From: Didymella arachidicola
Lineage: Eukaryota; Ascomycota; Dothideomycetes; Pleosporales; Didymellaceae
Length of the DNA stretch: 64,000 nt
NCBI GenBank assembly: GCA_016630955.3
Contig: CM049991.1
Coordinates: 1,612,001 to 1,676,000, forward strand
Direction of reading: 5' to 3'
The position numbers and the translations under genes were made by a program. How positions within the stretch are numbered: the first letter of the stretch is position 1; each line of letters opens with the position of its first letter. The notes beneath the pieces are model-generated. The model searched no databases. It saw only the letters and a program-made list of their open reading frames with translations, and was not told the DNA's origin. Of the stretch, positions 30,001 to 39,872 are shown one piece after another.

Positions 30001-30906
30001 CCACTAGAAGTCACTATCTTCTCAGATGGCTCTGAACAGTACACAAAGGAAGGAGAAAAGCGGGTTACCTACGGCTTTGCAGTGTATCAGAACGGAAAAC
30101 AACTGCACACTGGACGCGGGTCACTCAACCCTACCTCGCACGTCTTCGACGCGGAAGTAGTAGGAGCATGGAGAGGCCTCCAGCATACCGTAAGGCAACC
30201 AGAGCTCCGCACCCGCCGAATCTGGCTGTGCATAGACAGCACCTCAGTGGTCTGGTGCCTCAGGGGCGACGCACCTCCTACCTCTCAATGGGCTTTCCTG
30301 GAGTGCCATGGCGCCATGGAGACACACGACGTCTCTATCAAATGGGCCCCTGGACACCTAGACATTGAGGGGAACGAGGCAGCAGACAGATTAGCCAACC
30401 TAGAAGCCCAGCACCCCTCACCCCCGACTGGAAAAGCCGCTCTGCCTACACTCTCAGGCATCAAGACGATAGCCCGCAAGACACTGCGACACACACAACA
30501 GACCTGGTGGTCTGACAAGAAGACTAAGCTCTCGAAATGGTACAAGAGCTGGGACTTGGACTATGCACCACGCAGCAGTCCAAGGGAACTAGACCTACCA
30601 AGGGCCACGTTAGCCAGGCTCCTCTCCATCCAATCTAGGCATGGGGACTTTGCCTGGTATCACCGAATGTACAATCACAAGGATGCAAACCTTAGCTGCT
30701 CATGCGGGCGCGACAAGACGCCAGAGCACCTCGTGCTCTGCCGCAAGACCCGCGGGAGCTTTAGCAGATGGCCGCTGCGACCACTAATACTACCATCCAG
30801 CCAGGCTGATGGCCTAGCGTACACTGCAGCACTAGTGAAGGAGCCAGAGGCCTTTGACGCCTTTGTCAAACTTACACAGTACTTCACCAAGATCTGCCCC
30901 CGCTAG
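27073..30906 (+). CDS. retrotransposon ORF2 (endonuclease, reverse transcriptase, RNase H)
   Basis: 1277-aa polyprotein. Residues about 20-235 are an APE-type endonuclease (VCVQEP, GGDFNARHE, SDHE). About 490-760 is the reverse transcriptase, with DVQGAFDAL, GTPQGSPLSPVL and the catalytic FGYADDICLY (Tyr670). About 980-1105 is RNase H (FSDGSEQ, DAEVVGAWRG, DSTSVVW, GHLDIEGNEAADRLAN). A C-terminal CxC..H..C knuckle (CSCGRDKTPEHLVLC) lies near 1208. All catalytic residues I can check are present. The ATG overlaps the ORF1 stop in ATGCTAG, implying stop-restart translation. Confidence 0.95.
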   Translation: MLEHPYNIPAHNRRQQHSLPSRQLRVCWANVGRCSPWHITTLELAFQKGIDVVCVQEPFACANSRTSTHPGFKHLAPISTWDSPNTPGSVRPRVMTYIRRGRHLRYQARESLNHPDMLWAVVNGVAILNCYRQPHTPDVIQYVTHLTPPQLCLVGGDFNARHESFEPTITAANGGVELARWAANASMDYIGVPGQPTHCAGHVLDLTFSNIPFAQSAVDASMHSGSDHETIVTSVPISTPGTPQLEQYHYRVPEASLAKFAGLVEMGAQNIADPLATQDAAQLEECVTLLTEAIQHSVQAAGKLNRKEGRAAPWWTEECKTAYQAYKRARQLCSGSLPEERQAFKTTVRQAKRQYWRHVIDNARDDKDLFKIIAWHKLTPENQDTPLEVNNRTISDPLEKAEALRQEVLNRYTAEDDLGQRPDQEAAATLPWSTHISLEECERNTIGVSSTSPGTDRSTVRLLRACWTQVGELVRRIFQRCLELNHFPAQWKLAEVAMIPKVGKTDRTSPRSWRPIALLSCIGKGLERTVARRIAWTAMTHKILSPQHGGALPKRSAADLTAAFTHDTEAAWVLGKHVTMVTLDVQGAFDALLKNRLLHRMAQQGWPQRTILFVDSFLTDRRVQVRLGQVTTPSYAVACGTPQGSPLSPVLYTLYLAELLSMDTERRFGYADDICLYQASHSMDDNVELLAEDLREIRAWGEANKVTFAPEKQEMIHLTRQRSSYAPPCVVDEQLTIYPILPGGEHSQPALRWLGVWFDRRLTFRRHVATRTAKAAKVAYHIRSLARTTYGPPASSLRKATVACVYPSLLYGTECWYRGRTKKPHTLKPGRPQEVSAYIGWHIAAIDKTLAIAARGILPAWRTTPIAALFRDAGLLPAAVALEEARLRFATHLRTTDADHPLTRRTAVPIVNRGVKTGQPQRVKTKVQQMASLLPETPRTTLSAPHYSTGCRTDPTLSLDKKTAAKAFKEWWAQLSPLEVTIFSDGSEQYTKEGEKRVTYGFAVYQNGKQLHTGRGSLNPTSHVFDAEVVGAWRGLQHTVRQPELRTRRIWLCIDSTSVVWCLRGDAPPTSQWAFLECHGAMETHDVSIKWAPGHLDIEGNEAADRLANLEAQHPSPPTGKAALPTLSGIKTIARKTLRHTQQTWWSDKKTKLSKWYKSWDLDYAPRSSPRELDLPRATLARLLSIQSRHGDFAWYHRMYNHKDANLSCSCGRDKTPEHLVLCRKTRGSFSRWPLRPLILPSSQADGLAYTAALVKEPEAFDAFVKLTQYFTKICPR

Positions 30907-31106
30907 CTCCTGCAGCCCTGCAACAGCAGCAAACACCTGCACCTAGTTCTGCTAGGTCCAGCACAATCGATGCAACACTCTTCACCCCTCCACCTCTCCA
31001 CCCCTTCACCCCCTCCACTCATACGATCTCTCTTTCTCTCTCTCCTACGGCACATATATGCCTCAGAATGCAAGGAAATTACCCTAATATACATACATCG
31101 CTTAGC

Positions 31107-31126
31107 CTCCCCAACTGGACGGGGAG
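31107..31126 (+). other. hairpin in the retrotransposon 3' region
   Basis: CTCCCC, an 8-nt loop and GGGGAG form a perfect 6-bp G/C stem about 175 bp before the 3' end. Such stems in LINE 3' ends can be recognised by the reverse transcriptase; that role is inferred here. Confidence 0.45.
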
Positions 31127-31280
31127 CTGTAGTTCTGAAATGGTAACAATACCCGCGCAGGCAAGAAATGCTTTCTAAGGTAGTGTATCAGCACTGTAAT
31201 TCCATAGCTTAGCACGTCGTACATGCCCTTCGGGAGGCGAGATGATGGACTTATTCCACATCAACTAGACGAAAAATGAA

Positions 31281-31302
31281 TACCAACCAACCAACCAACC
31301 AA
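31281..31302 (+). repeat. CCAA-repeat 3' tail of the retrotransposon
   Basis: TACCAA followed by four more CCAA units ends exactly at the right target duplication. It takes the place of a poly(A) tail. The exact boundary is ambiguous by a few bases because the target also contains AACCA. Confidence 0.85.
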
Positions 31303-31317
31303 TCTAACCAGACCATC
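31303..31317 (+). repeat. target-site duplication, right copy (15 bp)
   Basis: Identical to 25258-25272. Confidence 0.95.
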
Positions 31318-32532
31318 GCGGCTGTTTGCAATGTGACCTCGGTCACCCCCCAGTGCTTCGAGACTTTGTACGAGACAAAGGGTTACAAGCCTAAGGCTAG
31401 TGACAAGAACAATGTTGCATTCAACAACTTCCTTGGGGATGTTCCGATCCGCCCAGATGGAAAGCTTTTCCTGCAAAAGTACCGCCCGGAGTACGTCGCT
31501 CAGGCCGCAAAGTTCCCACAAATCTCCATCGCCAACGGGCCCGTCCAGGACGGACCCCTGAACGCCACCCAGATTGACGATGGTACCAGCGAAGAGGCTA
31601 ACCTGGATTTCCAGGCCATCGCTGGTATTAATTACGGCACACCCATCATCAGCTACTCGACTGGTGGTGAACCGCCTTTTGTCCCGGATCTCTCGACACC
31701 CCAAAACAACAACGAGCCCTACCTCGTCTGGGTCAACTACTTGCTCTCGCAGAGAGATTTGCCCAAGATTGTCTCCACTTCGTACGGAGACTCTGAGCAG
31801 ACAGTCCCGCGTTCTTACGCAGAGCGCGTCTGCAAGCAATTCGCTCAGGCAGGTGCTCGCGGCACCACTTTATTCTTCTCCTCTGGAGACGACGGTCTCG
31901 GTGTTGCTGATGAATGCTACACTAATGACGGCAAGAACACTTATCAGTTCGACCCCAACTTCCCCGCTTCGTGTCCCTACGTCACCGCTGTTGGCGCCAC
32001 CATGAACTTCGCCCCTGAGGAGGCCGTCTACCTTCCAGCCCACAACACATCTGAGGGCTACTATGACTTATATGCCAGTGGGAGCGGCTGGTCGAATTAC
32101 TTTGATCGCCCCACATGGCAGGGCAATGATGTTCCTCAGTACATCAAAAAGCTCAACGGTCTGTACGATGGCCTGTACAACAAGAAGGGACGTGCGTACC
32201 CCGATCTTTCCGCTCAAGGTCTCAACTTTGCTTACTTCTGGAACGGCACCGAGGGTACCATCTCTGGTACCTCTGCTTCCTCTCCCCTCACTGCCGGTAT
32301 CTTCTCGCTTGTCAACGATGCTCTGATTGCGAGTGGCAAGCCTGTCCTTGGTTACATCAACCCTTGGCTGTACAAGAAGGGATACAAGGGTCTCAACGAT
32401 ATCCTTAAGGGCACGAGTCACGGCTGCAATGTCGATGGTTTCCCTGCCACTGAGGGCTGGGACCCGGTTACCGGCTGGGGAACACCCAACTTCCCTAAGC
32501 TTCTCAAGGCTGCTGGCGTGGAGGTTCACTGA
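31303..32532 (+). pseudogene. sedolisin (S53) protease, 3' part with catalytic domain
   Basis: Resumes at SNQTIAAVCN and runs open to HVEVH-type C-terminus with stop at 32530-32532. It carries the whole S53 catalytic domain: Glu and Asp of SEEANLDFQ, the serine of GTSASSP, and the calcium-site segment GWDPVTGWGTPNF. No frameshift or stop is present, so the gene was intact when hit. The retrotransposon tail supplies an in-frame ATG at 31276 that would add nine residues before SNQTI, but without signal peptide and propeptide the product would not be secreted or folded normally. Confidence 0.92.
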
Positions 32533-32906
32533 GCATTTTATTTAGCGAAGCGTAGTATTGAGACACATATGTGTGTGGATTGTACATAATGAGGCCTAAC
32601 AGTGGCGCTTTTGATAGGATATATTGACGAATAATGTTAACAATAAATCCATGGACGATACGTTGCTTCCACTATGAAATCACCATACGTCAGTTAACAT
32701 ATTTCTGTTCCACCTTCAACCGAATTCTGTGGCGAAATCTCGTTCCAGTGGCAGCTTCTCATGCCGTGGTACACATTGTTTGAATGTCGCGAAGCGAAAC
32801 CCGGGGAGGTCCTCAGCAGTAATTAGCGCAAGATCTGTGCATCCGCTATGCCTCTCGAATGCTCCAATCTGATGTTCTGCTGTGTACCGATCACGTTGGC
32901 CGGGTC
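32533..32906. other. convergent 3' region
   Basis: 374 bp between the 3' ends of the sedolisin remnant and the Ca2+/H+ exchanger. AT-rich; no gene seen. Confidence 0.45.
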
Positions 32907-34555
32907 TCAACCATCCAGACCGCCGTTGGAAGTAGCAACATCAGGGTTAGGGTAGTACCAAGACGCGACAGCGATAATGATGTACACAATCTTTACGAAT
33001 ATTAGTGTGATTTTGCATGTTTTGGATGATACTTACAACGAGAAGGGAGCCTTCCAGATAGTTGGACTCGCCGTCGCGCAGAAAGTTACCGACCACGACA
33101 ATGGAGAGCACAAGCAACACAATCATGAAGATCTCGAAATTGAGATCCATATCTTTCCCGAGAGCCCACCCCACTACGACTACAAGGGGAGCGTTGAACA
33201 AGGCTGTCTGGATCGAAGGGCCGATGCAGTGGAAGAGAGCGAAGTTCTGAGAAATATTAGCTGGGCATTGCAACGGGATGTCGTTTTTCGCGTTGCAGCC
33301 AAATTCGGATGGAACCCCCAAACCCTGCAGAGATTGGGAAGCGTTCAACGTTCATCTGCACATGTTTCGAATGCACGTAGACTCTCAGCTGACAGCGACG
33401 AGTTTTCCTTCGTGCAAGCTTGATTCTTGTGGTAGCGCGGGAGATAGTTGGACTCACAATCTGGCCGTCCCAGGCTTCGTCAACGGCAGTCAGATGCTCT
33501 GCAGCTTTCTCGACTAGGGGAAGCATGATGAGACCGAGAAATTGGTCAGGCATGCCGGCCTCGACCACGTCTTCAATGCGGACAACGAGGAAGATGGCCA
33601 ACATCGTCACAATGGCGAGCGAAAGGATGATGGCTATGATACACTCTGTAAACGTAAACTTCGGTTTTGCGACATCTTCGTGATGGTCCAAATCGGCATG
33701 CTCATCAGCCTCAAGAACTTCGTCGAAGATAGAGTGCTGCGAACTAGCATTGTAGAAGATGAAGCTGCTATGTTCAGTATTCACTACAACAGCCGAGAGT
33801 GACACAGCTTACATAGCGAAGGCGATCATCAGTAAGATCGACGTGACCTGACTTATCTTGAGGACGTTGTGCTGCAAGATCTTCTCAGTGAACTCATGAT
33901 GCTTCGTAGCTTTCTGGACTGCGGAGCCCTTCAGGGCCGAGTAATATGCGCTGGGAATCAGCAGGCCGAACCCAGCCACAAGGAGCAGACCGCTGCCAAC
34001 TTCGCTGATCGATGCATGGAACTTCTGCCTCGCTTGACGAAGACCGCCAACAAAGAAGCAAAGTCCAAGGCAGAGCAGCAAATTGGTAAGAATCGAACCT
34101 AAGATGGCCGCTTGGATGACAGGAATGAGATTACCATGTTCAGAAGAACCCTCCGACGCAGTGTGCTTAGCGATCAGAATGACGAAAAGAATTATCTCTA
34201 CAATCGAACCGAAGGCGGTTTCAATGAGAATTCCAGACACCTTAGGCATCTTTCGCGCATACTCCTGGCCGGCGAAACCCAGCAGATTGGCCACGGGCAC
34301 CATGGCAATGTAGCTGAGCGCAAAGACGGCGATTGGGTTGCTAGGAAAGGCGAAGTGCATGATGAAGGCCACAGGCACAATCGGCCAAAGCAAGTTCGTC
34401 CATTTTGCAGCATTGCTACCAGATCTCCATGCTACTTGGACGAAGTGTGAAGCTTGGAAACCAGAACGACCGCTCTCTCCATCCGGGTGGACATGCTGAG
34501 GCACAATATGGTGCAGAAGGGGTGTAGATTCGGAATTATGGTTATTGGAAGGCAT
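32907..34555 (-). CDS. vacuolar Ca2+/H+ exchanger (CAX/Vcx1 family)
   Basis: Predicted 448-aa membrane antiporter that moves Ca2+ into the vacuole in exchange for protons. Exons are 34555-33813, 33767-33458, 33246-33037 and 32990-32907, with introns of 45, 211 and 46 bp. All junctions keep phase; intron 2 is unusually long for this window. About eleven hydrophobic segments form two repeats. The first alpha-repeat reads FGSIVEIILFVILI with Ser where the textbook motif has Asn (GNxxE); the glutamate is kept. The second reads GPSIQTALFNAPLVVVVGW. The acidic cytosolic loop DEHADLDHHED is typical. The start at 34555 gives a normal short N-terminus. It is divergent from the GH35 gene (570 bp). Confidence 0.9.
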
Positions 34556-35125
34556 TGTGCCCGCTGAGCGTGCTGGGAGCTCGTAAGGTGAATCGCGAAT
34601 TGAGCAGAGGTGCAAGTTCGAGAATGAGGGAAATTGTTGTTTTTGATGGCTGGCGGCGGGTAGGCCGCGAGGCCAAGCCCTCAGCCTCTTTCCAAGACGC
34701 CAAAACAAGAAACGCACGATGCTTTTCGGCGGTACAAATCTTCGTCAATGCTTAACACCAACGCTCATCATGAGCTGCATCGCGACGACCACTGAGATAG
34801 CCGCTAAAGGCAATCCTTCCGCGACACGATCTCACGCCCTCCTTGTGCAACCCTCTCGGCGTTCGGAACGATGTTCGCCGAAGATGCCCCGCACGCATCC
34901 TTGCCTGGCGCTCCCCGTACCTGCAGATTGTCCGGGGATGTGTCCACCTATGGACGGTAAATTAATGGGCCAGCAACAGTGTCAATGATGTGACCGTACA
35001 GCGAAATGATCATCACTCTATCGTGCCGCTCGTCCTCGGAGCTTGAGGCGATGTATAAGAGGCACCCCTTACCCAGTATACACAGACAGAAACCCTGAGG
35101 ATCCTGCACGGCGCCTAGGACGACT
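34556..35125. other. divergent promoter of CAX and GH35 genes
   Basis: 570 bp between the two starts. A TATA box (TATAAGA, 35054-35060, plus strand) lies 66-72 bp before the GH35 ATG. No TATA box is evident toward CAX. Confidence 0.5.
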
Positions 35126-38100
35126 ATGAGGTTCCCACAGCTCATCTTCGGCATCCTCGCCGTACTGTTGGGGGTGTTCGCCACTGACAATGGTCTCCAG
35201 ACGGTCGTGGAATGGGACAACGGCTCCTTACAAGTCAACGGGGAGCGCGTCATCATTATGAGCGGAGAGTTCCACTACGCTCGTCTACCAGTCCCAGAGC
35301 TGTGGCTCGACATCTTTCACAAGTTCAGGGCTAATGGCATGAACACTGTGTCGATATATTTCTTCTGGAGCTACCACTCTGCATCGAAAGGGACCTACGA
35401 TTTCACTACACCAGGCAAGGATATTCAGCGACTCTTCGATGCCGCCAAGGAAGCAGGACTCTATGTCATCGCAAGACCTGGTCCCTACATGAATGCCGAG
35501 GTTTGTGCTGTTTCTCATCATGAATGTAATCGCTGATAAAGATACAGACCAACGGTGGTGGCTTCGCACTTTGGACCAGCGATGGAAGCGGTGGCAACTA
35601 CAGAACGTCCGATGAGACCTACCACAAGGCTTGGTCAGAATGGATCGCCGAAGTCGGTCCCATAATTGCGAAGAACCAGATCACTAATGGCGGTCCAGTC
35701 ATCCTGACCCAGGTCGAGAATGAGCTGACGGAATCAAAGTACGACCCCAACAATACTCTGGTCATCTACATGGAACAGATCAAGAAAGCTTTCAAAGATG
35801 CAGGCCTCATTGTTCCCACCACACATAACGAGAAGGGTTTCCGGGGCAAGAGCTGGTCGACTGACTACAACAACGTCGGCGGCGCAGTGGACATCTACGG
35901 ACTGGACTCCTATGCTGGTAAGGTTTCGATCCCAGGTTCGAGATTGTATAGTTGGCAATGGCTAACATGACTATAAGGTGGTCTAAGTTGCACTAACCTC
36001 AACACCGGTGGAAGTGTTATTCGCGACTACTATCAGTGGTTCCAGGAGGTATCACCTACCCAGCCAGCCTACGTGCCCGAGTTCCGTGGAGGTTATTTTC
36101 AGGCATGGGGCGGGCAGTTTTTCGACCAATGCCAGTCCGACCTGAGCCCAGAGTACCCGGATGTATTCTACAAGGATGTTCTCGCCCAGCGCATCACGCT
36201 TCTGAACCTGTACATGACCTACGGAGGAACTAACTGGGGTCACCTGGCAGCACCTGTCGTAAGATGTTCCCGTGATACTTGTATGGCTACCAGCTAACAC
36301 ATGCAGGTGTACTCTTCGTACGATTATGATGCGTCTATTCGCGAGACTCGCGAGGTTCGTGACAAGTATAAGCAATACAAGCTGATTGCACTCTTCACCC
36401 GAGTCAGCAAAGGCCTTCACAACACCGTGATGGAGAGCAACGGCACTGGCAACGCAGTCAGCACCCTTGAGGTTTTCACCTGGGTTCTGAAGAGCAAAGA
36501 TAGCAACGGCCGATTCTACCTCATTGAGAAGAACGACACCAGGTCTAGGACCGTGACGGACTTCTCTTTGAGTGTCAATACCTCCGTTGGTCCAGTAACC
36601 ATCCCAAGCCTCCAGCTCGACGGCAGACAAGCGCGCTGGGTCATCACCGACTACGCCGTAGGCAACGAGACCCTCCTGTACTCTTCTGGTGAAGTATTGA
36701 CCTACGGAGTTTTTGATCAACCCGTGGTGGCACTTTACCTGAAGCAAGGACAGACTGGAGAATTCGCCTTCAAGTCGCAGAGCAACATAACCTTCAAGTC
36801 ATACGGCGCAGACTCAGGCTTTACAGCTGTTCCCAGTAACACTTCGAGCTATGTCAGCTTCACGTACAAGCAAGCCAAGGGAGCTACTGTTGTGCAATTC
36901 TCGAACGGCGTCCTTGCCTATCTTTTGGATATTCCCAGCGCCTGGACCTTTTTCGCTCCTCCGACTACAGTAAATCCCAACGTTTTGCCTGACAGCCATA
37001 TTTTCACGCTTGGTCCATACCTCGTCAGGACAGCCAGTGTCTCCGGCGATACTGTGTCACTCAATGGTGATAACGCCAATGCGACTGTCATTGAGGTATA
37101 CGCAGGTAAGAGCGTCAACAAGATTGCTTGGAATGGCAAGGAGCTAGCGACTACGAAGACGCCTTACGGGAGTCTCACAGCCGACATCGAAGGCACTGAG
37201 AATCGTAAGATCGAACTTCCTTCATTGACAGGCTTTAAGGCTGCCGATTCGGCTCCGGAGATCTCACCATTCTTCGACGACAGCAAATGGGTCGTAGCAA
37301 ACAAAAACACGACACTGAACAAGGTCAAGCCGTTGACCCTCCCGGTCTTGTACAGCAGCGATTACAAATTCTACACCGGCGCCAAGGTCTACCGCGGATA
37401 CTTCTCGGGCAAGAGTGCTGCATCTCTGAACATCACGGTGCAAGGCGGTGCTGCTGCGGGTTGGAATGCCTGGCTCAACGGACAACTGATTGGCTACAAC
37501 CCTGGCAATGCGACACTGTGGGTCACCAATGCGGTCGTTCCATTCAAAAACGTCACATTGAAAGATACAGATAACGTTCTGACAGTGATTACCGATTACA
37601 CGGGGCATGATCAAACATCCACAGGACCTTCGGGTGCTCAGAACCCAAGAGGCATCTTGGGTGCGCAGCTTCTAAGCGCCAATAACACAAAGCTGAGTTT
37701 CGACTTGTGGAAGATCCAGGGTAACGCTGGCGGCGAACAGAACATTGATCCTGTCAGAGGCCCCCTGAACGAAGGCGGGTTGTACGGAGAGCGCCTTGGC
37801 TGGCACCTGCCAGGCTTTGATACTGCGAGCTGGGGGGCCGCGAGCCCGACCGAGGACGGTGTTGAGGGAGCAGGAATCAAGTGGTTCACCACCAACTTCG
37901 ATCTGAATGTGGACAAGGATCTTGATGTTCCCATCGGTATTGAGTTTGGTGCGGCAGTGGGCACGATTGCGAGAGTGCAATTGTACATCAACGGGTGAGT
38001 TCAGTCAGTCAGGATTTTCACACAAGCTAATCCACCTCGCAGGTACCAATATGGCAAGTACTTCCCACACATTGGACCACAGACTCGGTATCCCGTTCCA

Positions 38101-38289
38101 CCTGGTATCCTCAACCTGCAGGGCTCGAACACATTGAGTGTCGCAGTGTGGTCGCAGACTGATGCGGGCGCAAAGCTCACCACTCTACGGTTGATCTCAT
38201 ACGCTAGCTATGAGAGTGGTTTTGACTTTGCTGGGATTGATGGAAAGCAGCTGCAGCCAAGCTGGCAGGATCGTTCGCAGTACGCATAA
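35126..38289 (+). CDS. secreted GH35 beta-galactosidase
   Basis: Predicted 986-aa extracellular beta-galactosidase (lacA type) that releases galactose from galactosides such as pectic side chains. Five exons: 35126-35500, 35548-35917, 35978-36258, 36307-37994 and 38043-38289, with introns of 47-60 bp, all in phase. A signal peptide (LIFGILAVLLGVFA) is followed by the TIM barrel with GEFHYARLP, acid/base Glu184 in TQVENELTE and nucleophile Glu283 in YVPEFRGGYFQAWGG, then YMTYGGTNWG. The beta-sandwich domains of fungal GH35 enzymes make up the rest, ending with SWQDRSQYA. Length equals the family norm of about 1000. Many NxT/S sites fit secretion. Confidence 0.95.
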
Positions 38290-38820
38290 TGATCTGCTCG
38301 TGATCGACAAACAATCCGCGATACAACTGGAGTGACACTTCAAAACACGAAGTCCTATAGCATTCTCCATACGAGATGCCAATTTTTAAATCAGAACAGT
38401 CGTCAGGCCAATAATCTTTTGGTTTCAATCTGCCAATCGACGTGCCAAGTCGGTAGTGCAACCGGCTTGGTCTTGTCGAGCAGTCACACCTTGCGGCATG
38501 ATAAGCCGAGGCGCGACTACTGCTATAGCTCTCGCTTGTTTGTTTGGGCTGGAAATGGCCAACCGTTTTCTTTTTCTCATCTCGCAATATTTCCATTTCC
38601 ATCACCACGCATGCTGAGTTATATTTGCTTGAGCAGATCACCTCCAGGCGGACCGAAGCTGAACGCGGCGCTAAGACCGCCGTTATTGGCAAGCCAACAC
38701 ATTGCGATTGCCAAGTGCCGAATCACTGAACCAGCGTAAACTTACAATATCAGCTAAAATCAGCATCGGGGCCTAATTTCTGGTCTGGTCATCCGGAAGT
38801 AGATTCGCTGCTTTGCTACC
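38290..38820. other. intergenic
   Basis: 531 bp with the GH35 3' end and the promoter of the next gene. No TATA box or other element stands out. Confidence 0.45.
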
Positions 38821-39802
38821 ATGGAAACATTACGCCATCCTAGCCTCGCTCGCTCTGCGACCTTCGTTTTACTATTGCCCGCAGTCTTTGCGCAAAATAA
38901 CGCAGCAGCCACAAACAACAATACTTTTACAGCCACTGATACATGTCCTTTACACATCAATCAAGACTCCAGCCCCGATGCGCCAATCAACTCCACGGGA
39001 AGCGTCAATGTACACTGGAACGCACTAATGATGGATCCTGCGCGCAACGACTGGATCATCACTCTCACATATAACGAGACGCGAAGTAGGCAAGCCCAAT
39101 ATGTCAACTTCGATACACAGCATCATCTGCAGGCATACGTCAGTGCACCAGAAGCGAGCGAAGCCCAGACATGCATCTACATGTTTGGAAGCCTCAATGT
39201 AACTGCTGCGTCCAATCAGCGCAACGGCTGCGATGGAGTTTTGGGCGCTGATTGTCTCAGCTTTCTCGGCAATGTCACCATCAGCACCGATTGCAGTCTT
39301 CCAAACCCAGAGTCTGAATGGTTGGAAGACCTCAAAGAAGCATGTGGTGCTGATGTAGTCCGCAACCTTACTAGCACAAGTAAGGGCCCTACCTCACCTG
39401 CGTGACTGCGGTGACAGCAAAGTTGCTAATCGCAGTGCAGACGATTATCTGGACTCCGCCGACAATACTTGCACCATAGACCACCCTCCGGGATCCACTT
39501 CACCTGACGGCTACCGTACATGGGCTGCGCTAGGAACAGCGTTGATCGAAGATCAGAAGGACGCCGACCCATCTAGCTTTGCTTGGTACGATCTTTATGT
39601 CCGGCAGACGGTTCCATTCCTTGTGGCTGCAAACTTCAGCGGCGTGACCGAGGCACAAGTTGTTTGCGTGGCCCCAAATCGGGTTATTGAAGGAGGACGA
39701 AAGCCTGCACAGAGATCTGAAGCCTCTGGTAGATGGTCAGACTCGAGCTGGGCAATGACAGCTGCTTTCATGGTAGTTGGCGTGGTGAGCAGGTATCTGT
39801 GA
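38821..39802 (+). CDS. secreted, probably GPI-anchored protein (306 aa)
   Basis: Exons 38821-39379 and 39441-39802; the 61-bp intron has donor GTAAGG and acceptor GTGCAG and keeps phase. An N-terminal signal peptide (SATFVLLLPAVFAQ) is followed by an N-glycosylation-rich chain (NNNT, NST, NET, NVT, NLT) with about eight cysteines. The C-terminus ends in a hydrophobic stretch, SSWAMTAAFMVVGVVSRYL, after a Ser/Gly segment, consistent with a GPI-attachment signal. No catalytic domain is recognised. It is convergent with the broken BBE-type gene, 70 bp away. Function unknown; a cell-surface or wall protein is likely. Confidence 0.8.
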
Positions 39803-39872
39803 TGACGGTATCGATGGCCTGACTCGGGCAGAGAACAGGTTCCATACGCTATCGTGCAGAGAAGTCCATACA

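Larger units (their letters stand above)
25273..31302 (+). mobile_element. full-length non-LTR retrotransposon (LINE), Tad-like
   Basis: A 6.03-kb insertion flanked by a 15-bp target duplication, with a 145-bp leader, two overlapping open reading frames, a 396-bp 3' region and a CCAA-repeat tail instead of poly(A). No LTRs are present. ORF2 has endonuclease, reverse transcriptase and RNase H, the combination of fungal Tad-group elements (clade is inference). Both ORFs are intact and show no RIP-like stops, so the insertion appears recent. It lies in the same orientation as its host gene. Confidence 0.95.

Noticed and set aside
31276..32532. A complete stand-alone protease gene starting at 31276
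   Set aside because: The start lies in the retrotransposon tail, and signal peptide and propeptide are on the other side of the insertion; treated as part of a split gene.
34085..34105. tRNA B-box-like sequence (GGTTCGATTCT on the minus strand)
   Set aside because: It lies inside a coding exon of the Ca2+/H+ exchanger and no acceptor stem or A-box is found at the right distance.
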